Source: an uncultured Fidelibacterota bacterium (GTDB taxonomy: Bacteria; Fidelibacterota; Marinisomatia; SCGC-AAA003-L08; D37C17). From it: a DNA stretch of 5,461 nucleotides. Each line of letters opens with the position of its first letter. The stretch's first letter is position 1. Of this stretch, positions 1 to 4,655 are shown piece by piece. The translations under genes and the position numbers were made by a program. The stretch lies in the NCBI GenBank assembly GCA_913049525.1, contig CAJWYZ010000098.1:1-5461 (forward strand), given 5' to 3'. The notes below the pieces were generated by a model. That model was not told where the DNA came from and did not search any database. It was given only the letters and a program-made list of their open reading frames with translations.

Positions 1-662
1 CAAGTAATCGATATGTTTTAACCTATTACGGTAGTTTTTATCACAGTAGTGATGATGGAAACAGCTGGCAACTCTCTTCGGCTTTTGATGGACCAGATGC
101 CCATTATTTCTACGGATCTACTATCTGGGCATCATCTAATACGCCGGGTATGGTTATCATTGGTGGTTCTGGATATTCCAATCCGCCAGTCTATATCAGC
201 TATGATCATGGTGCCAATTTTTCTCCTTTAAATGAGGGTTTGCCAAATACACTGGTCTTTGAACTAGCTGGTACACCTGATGATGCTTACTTTTTTGCTG
301 CAACGGAAGTTGGGCCTTACGTGTATATTACTGAAGAAGGTACATGGCAAGACTTAGCTGGTATATCAGCACCGGACCAGACCTACTGGTCAGTAGAATT
401 TATCCCTGAACTGAATACTGCCCGTTTTGGAACATATGGCCGCGGTATCTGGGATTTTATTATAGATGATTCTGTTAATATTGCGGGTGATATAAATTTT
501 GATGAAACTGTTAATATTCAGGATGTTATATTGCTGATTAATTTTGTCCTCGGAATTGATGACCCTGACGATTCCCAATTTTCTGCTGGTGATATAAATG
601 AGGATGATATTCTTAACATTCAGGATATTATAGCTACCATTAATATAATTTTAGATAGATAG
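1..662 (+). CDS. Asp-box (BNR) beta-propeller protein with C-terminal dockerin-like domain, 3' part
   Basis: The 5' end is outside the window. The frame is open from base 3 (219 residues visible) and ends at TAG 660-662. Visible residue 1 is the codon at base 3. Two Asp-box motifs (S-x-D-x-G-x-x-W/F) are seen: SSDDGNSW at about residues 15-22 and SYDHGANF at about 66-73. A degenerate third follows (YITEEGTW), then FGTYGRGIWDF, a closing-blade motif typical of BNR/sortilin-like propellers. The last ~60 residues hold two calcium-loop repeats, GDINFDETVNIQD (about 162-174) and GDINEDDILNIQD (about 196-208), spaced as in type I dockerins. Such proteins are normally exported; the signal peptide would be upstream and is not seen. 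No catalytic residues can be assigned, so I do not call it a sialidase or a glycosidase. The tail may serve calcium-dependent folding or surface attachment rather than a cellulosome. Fold and tail are well supported; the substrate is unknown. Confidence 0.9.
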   Translation, partial: SNRYVLTYYGSFYHSSDDGNSWQLSSAFDGPDAHYFYGSTIWASSNTPGMVIIGGSGYSNPPVYISYDHGANFSPLNEGLPNTLVFELAGTPDDAYFFAATEVGPYVYITEEGTWQDLAGISAPDQTYWSVEFIPELNTARFGTYGRGIWDFIIDDSVNIAGDINFDETVNIQDVILLINFVLGIDDPDDSQFSAGDINEDDILNIQDIIATINIILDR

Positions 663-666
663 CAGG

Positions 667-690
667 CCAACAACCGCTCCTGGTTATTGG
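667..690. other. stem-loop just after the dockerin gene stop
   Basis: CCAACAACC (667-675) pairs with GGTTATTGG (682-690) around a 6-base loop. There is one C-A mismatch if read as + strand RNA, and it becomes a G-U pair on the - strand. It lies 5 bases after the stop codon, so it is probably the 3' end structure of that mRNA. No T-tract follows, so it is not a standard intrinsic terminator. Confidence 0.45.
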
Positions 691-771
691 ATACAAGAAT
701 AATTTCTAGAACACATCATAATTAATTATTGGTGAGATTTATTAAATCCCTCTAAATTTATTATCTTAATT

Positions 772-843
772 GGCCCGTTCGTCTAGTGGTTAGGACCCAG
801 GGTTTTCATCTCTGTAACAGGAGTTCGATTCTCCTACGGGCTA
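772..843 (+). tRNA. tRNA-Glu, anticodon UUC
   Basis: A full cloverleaf can be folded by eye. The acceptor stem is 772-778 with 836-842 (six Watson-Crick pairs plus a G1-U72 wobble). The D arm is 781-784/793-796 with GG at 788-789 in its loop. The anticodon stem is 798-802/810-814 with one G-U pair. The anticodon TTC is at 805-807, preceded by T and followed by A. The variable loop has 4 bases (815-818). The T arm is 819-823/831-835 with loop TTCGATT. The discriminator is A843. CCA is not encoded; CAA follows, so it would be added enzymatically. The G1-U72 pair and the overall sequence resemble Bacteroidetes-type tRNA-Glu as I recall it. A possible but weak promoter is TTGGTG (729-734) with TAAATT (753-758). 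Confidence 0.96.
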
Positions 844-860
844 CAATTAATTGTTAATAG

Positions 861-881
861 CCAGCAGCATATTACTGCTGG
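861..881 (+). other. perfect 7-bp stem-loop downstream of tRNA-Glu
   Basis: CCAGCAG (861-867) and CTGCTGG (875-881) form a perfect stem with a 7-base loop, starting 18 bases after the tRNA. No T-tract follows. It may be a processing signal for the tRNA 3' trailer or a pause hairpin ahead of the terminator at 888-938. The role is inferred only from position. Confidence 0.5.
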
Positions 882-887
882 TGACAT

Positions 888-938
888 AAAACCTTCAGAA
901 CACCTACTTTTCGCGATATAGATTCTGGGGGTTTTTTT
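888..938 (+). terminator. intrinsic terminator for the tRNA-Glu transcript
   Basis: Bases 888-900 pair with 923-935 in a 13-bp stem that includes two wobbles (T894-G929 and T895-G928), around a 22-base loop. The run of seven Ts (932-938) overlaps the base of the stem. Read on the - strand the two wobbles become C-A mismatches, so the element is built for + strand RNA. That makes it the end of the tRNA transcript. Confidence 0.75.
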
Positions 939-952
939 GTTCCTATAAATAC

Positions 953-980
953 AAAAAGCCCGGAAGGAGCCGAGCTTTTT
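953..980 (-). terminator. intrinsic terminator of the nrdJab operon
   Basis: Read on the - strand, AAAAAGCTCGG (980-970) pairs with CCGGGCTTTTT (963-953) around a 6-base loop. The 11-bp stem is complete because position 973 pairs with 960 as a U-G wobble, and a T5 run follows. On the + strand the same position is a C-A mismatch, so the hairpin fits - strand RNA better, although it could stop transcription from either side. It lies about 60 bases beyond the nrdJb stop. Confidence 0.85.
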
Positions 981-998
981 GCTAACTGGCAAACAACT

Positions 999-1037
999 AG
1001 GAGGAGGAGGAAAAAGATGTTTACCAGGTATTTCTAG
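999..1037 (+). other. purine tract AGGAGGAGGAGG with a 6-codon mini-ORF
   Basis: On the + strand a very strong Shine-Dalgarno-like tract (999-1010) precedes ATG at 1017-1019 with good spacing, but the frame ends at TAG 1035-1037 after six codons (MFTRYF). Two terminators lie directly upstream and no promoter is evident, so translation is doubtful. On the - strand the same bases are CCTCCTCCTCC in the nrdJb 3' UTR. I do not call a gene here. Confidence 0.2.
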
Positions 1038-1039
1038 TT

Positions 1040-1687
1040 TTATTTATCGCATTTGCTATATCCACAATCGGGGTCCATACAAATATCACACCCATTTTCG
1101 GTTTTCAAAGTTCTATTATTACATTCCTTACAAATCCGGAACTCTTTATTGCCTGAATTTCCTTCCTCTTTAGCATGGACTACTTTTTTTAATTTACCAT
1201 TATCTTCAATGGGCCTTGTATCGGGGGGTTCTACAACACCAACATCAAAGAAAAAACGTTCAATCACATCTGCAATCTCTGCATAAAAGGAATGATAATA
1301 TTTACCGTCTTTATACGTTCCACCATTGGGATCAAAAATTCCCTGCAATTCTTCTAGAATAAACATTGGGTCATTTGATCTTCTAAAAATTGCAGATACC
1401 AACCGGGTGAGAACTACATATTCAGGAGCACGTGTTAAATCCTTGGAGTTAATAAAAATCTCAATTGGCCGGATAATATCAGCTTCTTTAACATAGCTTA
1501 GCGTTATAAAAACTGAATTTTTCACAAAGGCTGATTTTAATTTATAGACCTTTGCATCTACAACTTCAGGTCGCTGATTATTTTGCGCAATAGGGGTGGA
1601 CGATATTGAGACCTGACTCTTATTAGTTTCCGATTTCTTTTTTTTGGAGATTTCTTCGATCTTTGTACTGGCTCCAAGTTTAATCAT
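1040..1687 (-). CDS. nrdJb: class II ribonucleotide reductase, small C-terminal subunit (TSCPD and redox-cysteine tail)
   Basis: This 215-residue protein is the detached C-terminal part of an adenosylcobalamin-dependent ribonucleotide reductase, resembling NrdJb of the split enzyme in Pseudomonas. Residues 1-45 are a polar, lysine- and serine-rich linker. Residues ~48-148 form the TSCPD-type domain (YKLKSAF, PIEIFINSKD, LTRLVSAIFRR, FDPNGGTYKDGKYY). After an acidic/basic linker comes a cysteine tail: C186-x2-C189 and C200-x2-C203, probably a zinc knuckle, then C208-x4-C213. The last pair is the likely dithiol that re-reduces the catalytic disulfide of NrdJa. The ATG at 1687-1685 overlaps the nrdJa stop as ATGA, and GAGG (1701-1698) lies 10 bases upstream, so translation is probably coupled and gives matched subunit amounts. 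The role is by homology recalled from family knowledge. The stop is TAA at 1042-1040. Confidence 0.9.
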   Translation of the reverse strand: MIKLGASTKIEEISKKKKSETNKSQVSISSTPIAQNNQRPEVVDAKVYKLKSAFVKNSVFITLSYVKEADIIRPIEIFINSKDLTRAPEYVVLTRLVSAIFRRSNDPMFILEELQGIFDPNGGTYKDGKYYHSFYAEIADVIERFFFDVGVVEPPDTRPIEDNGKLKKVVHAKEEGNSGNKEFRICKECNNRTLKTENGCDICMDPDCGYSKCDK

Positions 1688-4215
1688 ATTACAATTTCCT
1701 CAAATTCTGGGTTGGTTAATACTTCCTCTATGGCTACATCGCTATTTTTCAAATAATGATAAACTGTAGTAAGGGTTCCATCTGGTAATTTTATTATTTC
1801 TTCTCCATTTGCAGTAATGATCTCATTCCCATCAACTGAAATTTTGAACTCATTTTCTTTTATTTTTTGAAATTCTGTAAGTTCGGTTTCTTCTGTACTA
1901 AGAATTGGGAATCTGCTTCCATCTCTATATATAGTTACTCCTTTCAAATCTTTTTTCCAGGCTTTAAGATATATATCTGATATAACTTCAGGCCGTACAT
2001 CTTCAGGGAGATTAATTGTAGATGATATACTATGATCAATATAGCGCTGAATCAACCCCTGGATTTCCACACGTTTATCGGGTTTGATATGATGTGCCGT
2101 ACGCAAAAAATAATCCGGCAGGATATCTTCAATTTTATCGGCGGTTTCTACCTCATCTGTTAGTTCCATTTTGTCTATATAAGCCTGGACTGATGAATGG
2201 AATACTTTATAAAATTCATTTTTGCTAAATGATTCTGTTCGCCGTGTATAATATAACGCAAATATTGGTTCTACTCCTCCAGAAACACCAATATAATTTT
2301 TTTCTCCAACTTGAATTCCTTTAACTATATTGGAAATAGACCCTGTTGGCGCAATTGACATTATGGCAATATTTCGAATTCCATTTTCACGAATAAGTAA
2401 TTGCGTCTCTTTACTCAGTGCTGCCTCAATAAATGGACATTCCATATACTCTTCTTCTGAATAAATTGGAGAAGATCCTTTTTCCCCAGCAAGTGATGCC
2501 GACGCCTGAAATGCTGCATTGGTTATAAATTCCATAGCTTTAGTTATGATTGCTATTCCTTCGTCACTATCATAACCTAATCCTAATTGGTTCAGCATAT
2601 CTGCAATTCCCATTATACCTACGCCAAGGCGACGAGTTTCCCGTGCAGCTACTTTCTGTTTTTCAAGAGCATTCAGATCTTCATTCCATGTGACAACATT
2701 ATCAAGGAATCGAATAAGAACCGCCGTAGATTCTGCCAATTGATCCCAATTAATTTTTGCTTTGGTTTCGTACCCATTCTCTATAAAACGAGATAAATTT
2801 AACGAGCCTAAATTACATGCGCCCCCATCTTCAAGAGGAACCTCAGCGCAAGGGTTTGTACAAATTATGGGTTTCCCAACGTAATTTGATGGAGAATATT
2901 TACTCATTGTACTCCAAAATATTAGCCCTGGTTCAGCAGTTTTATAATTTCCTTCAATAAACTGATCCCAAATATCCCGAGCTTTCACCATTCTTCTGAT
3001 CTCCCCCGTTTGTTCACTGCTGAAATACAGCATGAAATCACCAGCCTGCCGAATAGCTAAATCAAACTCTTCATTATTTAATTCGATTGAAATATCTCCA
3101 TAGACATCCCTTTTCAATTTATCATTGAATTTTGTTTTTGTAATACTGACATTGTATTTTTGCTCTAACCAATTTTTCATCCGAGCAAATGTGGTAAAAG
3201 TATCCATCAATTCATAATTTGATATATTCTTTGAAGGAATATTAATTGAATAATGAACATCATCAACGCCTTGCGGTGCATTCTTTAGAATATTGTTTTT
3301 CTTTTTCTTATAAATCAGGAATTCGCCCTGATGATATTCTCGTTGTTCATCTACTGCCTGCATGAATTCATCACTGGCTTTTACAGATATATTAGCAAAA
3401 CGTACTTGGGTGTTTTCCATAACCTGTTTTTTAATGGTTTCCAGCTCTTGGTTGTCAAACCGACCGGACCAATTACACTGATCTACAATTTGGTTTGTCA
3501 CCCAATTAGGAACTTTTTTCACTTTTAGAAAATGTTCAATATCAGGATGTTTAACATCAATCGTAAGCATTAAAGCACCCCTGCGTCCACTCTGACCAAT
3601 CAAGCCGGTTGTAAGAGAATAAAGCTCCATAAATGATACAGCACCTGTTGAACTGTCCGCTGCATTATGAACTACTGAATCTTTTGGTCTCAGAGATGAA
3701 ATATCTACTCCAATACCACCACCATAAGAATAGGTTCTGGCACATTCAAACGCTGCTTTATAAATGGAATCAATTTCATCTTTTTGAATTTTTGTAACAA
3801 AACAATTGGCCAAAGTTTTAAGACGATAAAGGTCACCTGCTCCCGCTAGTACTCGTCCACCAGGAATGAATCGACCTTCAAATAACTCTTCATAAAATTT
3901 AGTAGACCATTTTTTCTGTTTTGCCTTAGTGCCTTCTACGGTAGCAAGAAATGAACTCAATCTCTTAAAAACATCCTCAGGAGTTTCTTCAATTAAATCT
4001 GAATTTAAATCTTTAATAAAATATTTTTTCTTATATAGATTTTCTGCTAATACATTATCACCTAAATAATTATCATGTACCGGGATTTCATTTTTTGATT
4101 GTAATTCTGTTAATTGTCGATAAAGATCTCGATACGTTTTAACTCTGGTTTTTCCTATGATATTCACCGTTTTACCTTGGTGCTTAAACATATCTTCAAA
4201 ATGTCTATTTGACAT
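1684..4215 (-). CDS. nrdJa: class II (adenosylcobalamin-dependent) ribonucleotide reductase, catalytic subunit
   Basis: This 843-residue cytoplasmic enzyme reduces ribonucleotides to deoxyribonucleotides using a thiyl radical generated from coenzyme B12, with no oxygen requirement. An N-terminal helical domain (about 50-115, ETPEDVFKRLSSFL) leads into the barrel. Visible motifs are PGGRVLAGAG (118-127), C138 in NCF (first redox cysteine), SYGGGIGVDISSLRP (163-177), GQSGRRGALM (207-216), N454-P-C456-A-E458 (radical cysteine with its Asn and Glu), C467 in CNLGSLNLSRF (second redox cysteine), RRLGVGIMGIADM (528-540), the phosphate loop APTGSISN (622-629), GGVEPIF (646-652) and GVTIYRDGSR (759-768). 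No N-terminal ATP-cone is seen, and the reducing cysteine tail is missing because NrdJb supplies it. C138 to C456 is about 318 residues, far longer than in compact NrdJ enzymes, owing to inserts near 236-273 and 300-400. The start is supported by AAGGAAAG just upstream. Confidence 0.95.
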   Translation of the reverse strand: MSNRHFEDMFKHQGKTVNIIGKTRVKTYRDLYRQLTELQSKNEIPVHDNYLGDNVLAENLYKKKYFIKDLNSDLIEETPEDVFKRLSSFLATVEGTKAKQKKWSTKFYEELFEGRFIPGGRVLAGAGDLYRLKTLANCFVTKIQKDEIDSIYKAAFECARTYSYGGGIGVDISSLRPKDSVVHNAADSSTGAVSFMELYSLTTGLIGQSGRRGALMLTIDVKHPDIEHFLKVKKVPNWVTNQIVDQCNWSGRFDNQELETIKKQVMENTQVRFANISVKASDEFMQAVDEQREYHQGEFLIYKKKKNNILKNAPQGVDDVHYSINIPSKNISNYELMDTFTTFARMKNWLEQKYNVSITKTKFNDKLKRDVYGDISIELNNEEFDLAIRQAGDFMLYFSSEQTGEIRRMVKARDIWDQFIEGNYKTAEPGLIFWSTMSKYSPSNYVGKPIICTNPCAEVPLEDGGACNLGSLNLSRFIENGYETKAKINWDQLAESTAVLIRFLDNVVTWNEDLNALEKQKVAARETRRLGVGIMGIADMLNQLGLGYDSDEGIAIITKAMEFITNAAFQASASLAGEKGSSPIYSEEEYMECPFIEAALSKETQLLIRENGIRNIAIMSIAPTGSISNIVKGIQVGEKNYIGVSGGVEPIFALYYTRRTESFSKNEFYKVFHSSVQAYIDKMELTDEVETADKIEDILPDYFLRTAHHIKPDKRVEIQGLIQRYIDHSISSTINLPEDVRPEVISDIYLKAWKKDLKGVTIYRDGSRFPILSTEETELTEFQKIKENEFKISVDGNEIITANGEEIIKLPDGTLTTVYHYLKNSDVAIEEVLTNPEFEEIVI

Positions 4216-4218
4216 AAA

Positions 4219-4254
4219 CTTTCCTTAACAAATAAGTCGTTATTGCTATGTTAA
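4219..4254 (-). promoter_or_regulatory. nrdJa ribosome binding site with an adjoining hairpin
   Basis: On the - strand AAGGAAAG (4226-4219) precedes the nrdJa ATG (4215-4213), with 7 bases between AGG and ATG; this fixes the start. Directly against it lies a hairpin. TTAACA (4254-4249) pairs with TGTTAA (4230-4225), whose last two As are the first two of the AAGGAAAG tract. AATAA (4244-4240) pairs with TTATT (4235-4231) around CGAC, with a 4-base bulge (4248-4245). This is 11 bp of stem touching the Shine-Dalgarno sequence, so it could modulate initiation. A regulatory role is inference. Confidence 0.6.
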
Positions 4255-4258
4255 TGGA

Positions 4259-4377
4259 TATGAATTCAAAAATTCAATCCCTATTTGGGTTATCTCCTAA
4301 GAGGCAGAGTTGATAAGGCAGAACAAGTACAACCATTTGGGGGTAATACTTTCCAGATTGGAGGCTGGAATTTTTTT
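4259..4377 (+). ncRNA. candidate ~120-nt small RNA antisense to the nrdJ leader
   Basis: On the + strand, TTAACA (4225-4230), 16 bases, then TATGTT (4247-4252) resembles a sigma70 promoter at 5/6 and 4/6 matches, giving a start near 4259. The interval then holds the stems TGAATT/AATTCA (4261-4266/4271-4276) and CCC/GGG (4279-4281/4287-4289), and ends in the terminator-like hairpin and U-tract at 4351-4377. I recognise no known RNA family. The promoter bases also form the hairpin next to the nrdJa ribosome binding site, so the match may be coincidental. No expression evidence exists here. Confidence 0.28.
4351..4377 (+). terminator. terminator-like hairpin with a T7 tract in the divergent region
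   Basis: TTCCAG (4351-4356) pairs with CTGGAA (4365-4370) around an 8-base loop, followed at once by seven Ts (4371-4377) and then ATTTT. The polarity is + strand only; on the - strand the T-run lies upstream as As. No + strand gene lies before it in this intergenic region. It therefore either ends a small + strand RNA or blocks transcription from running into thyA. The stem is only 6 bp. Confidence 0.5.
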
Positions 4378-4418
4378 ATTTTGCGTTTTGTTTCTCGTCG
4401 GATAAGAAATGCTACTAA

Positions 4419-4434
4419 ACACAATATACGCCTA
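4419..4434. promoter_or_regulatory. NrdR-box-like operator, start-site-proximal
   Basis: ACACAATATA (4419-4428) matches the left part of the NrdR box as I recall it (acaCwAtATaTwGtgt). The right part is degenerate, about 10 of 16 matches overall. It is credible mainly because it is the mirror image of the site at 4450-4465: the centres are 31 bp apart, about three helical turns, which is the spacing known for paired NrdR boxes. It lies just downstream of the predicted nrdJ start site. Confidence 0.6.
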
Positions 4435-4446
4435 TCTCTTGTAAAA

Positions 4447-4475
4447 AATATACCCTATATTGTGTTCGTTGGCAA
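4447..4475 (-). promoter_or_regulatory. predicted sigma70-type promoter of nrdJab
   Basis: On the - strand, TTGCCA (4475-4470) is a 5/6 match to the -35 consensus. An exact 17-base spacer follows, then TATATT (4452-4447), a 5/6 match to the -10. The start site would be near 4440. The position is supported by the two NrdR-like boxes, one between -35 and -10 and the other just past the start. Confidence 0.65.
4450..4465. promoter_or_regulatory. NrdR-box-like operator, within the nrdJ promoter
   Basis: About 13 of 16 positions match the NrdR box, with a complete right half TATATTGTGT (4456-4465). On the - strand it occupies most of the spacer between the -35 and -10 elements of the nrdJ promoter and overlaps the end of the -10. 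Bound NrdR, a dATP/ATP-sensing repressor of reductase operons, would therefore block RNA polymerase. The nrdR gene itself is not in this window. Confidence 0.72.
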
Positions 4476-4655
4476 AATGAAATATTACAAAATTGAACAT
4501 TATTTTATTATTATCAAGCTAATTGCCTACAAATCAATAAGATAAAATTAAGTCCATTTTTAATTCGGAATCAGTATATAATAAATAGAATATTATTTTT
4601 ATATTTTACCGTTCAATTAAATTGTAATTTCTCAAATAATCACAAAATTTAAATT
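4467..4655 (+). promoter_or_regulatory. AT-rich upstream region of thyA
   Basis: This stretch must contain the thyA promoter, but none is clear. TATAAT (4577-4582) is a perfect -10 hexamer without a good -35 at the right distance. A short palindrome, CAATT-A-AATTG (4614-4624), could be an operator or chance in AT-rich DNA. No Shine-Dalgarno sequence precedes the thyA ATG; the last 20 bases are nearly all A and T, as is common in Bacteroidetes-like genomes. No other gene or RNA is recognised. Confidence 0.3.

Larger units (their letters stand above)
4216..4440 (-). promoter_or_regulatory. predicted ~225-nt structured 5' leader of nrdJab
   Basis: If the promoter at 4447-4475 is used, the nrdJ mRNA begins near 4440 and has an unusually long leader. 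It contains short stems, for example TTCCAG/CTGGAA (4370-4365 with 4356-4351), CCC/GGG (4289-4287 with 4281-4279), TGAATT/AATTCA (4276-4271 with 4266-4261) and the hairpin next to the ribosome binding site. Direct repeats GGCAGA at 4303-4308 and 4317-4322 (+ strand) fall within it. I looked for a cobalamin riboswitch, expected for a B12 enzyme, and found no B12-box-like sequence. The frame open at 4285-4545 (+) starts with TTG and runs through the promoter and operator elements, so I treat it as non-coding. Confidence 0.35.

Noticed and set aside
49..578. Alternative frames over the dockerin gene (49-231 + and 390-578 -)
   Set aside because: The frame 3-662 carries Asp boxes and dockerin loops continuously; the others show nothing recognisable.
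979..1286. Open frames on the + strand opposite nrdJb (979-1173 and 1053-1286)
   Set aside because: They are antisense to a well supported gene with conserved motifs and lack family features; shadows.
2587..3528. Open frames on the + strand opposite nrdJa (2587-2796 and 3331-3528)
   Set aside because: They lie inside conserved catalytic-subunit coding sequence on the other strand; no independent evidence of coding.
4259..4377. Signal recognition particle RNA or 6S RNA in the divergent region
   Set aside because: The conserved GGAAGGAAGCAGCC-type loop of SRP RNA is absent, and there is no long end-to-end pairing as in 6S RNA.
4216..4440. Cobalamin, SAM, TPP, purine or preQ1 riboswitch upstream of nrdJa
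   Set aside because: I looked for the conserved core motifs on the transcript strand and found none; a covariance-model search was not possible here.
4469..4498. + strand promoter for thyA starting from TTGGCA at 4469-4474
   Set aside because: The -35 match is good, but no acceptable -10 hexamer occurs 15-19 bases downstream; the same bases fit better as the nrdJ -35 on the other strand.
4285..4545. 86-codon open frame on the + strand in the nrdJ-thyA intergenic region
   Set aside because: It starts with TTG, runs through the terminator-like hairpin, both NrdR-like boxes and the nrdJ promoter, has no ribosome binding site, and resembles no protein I know.
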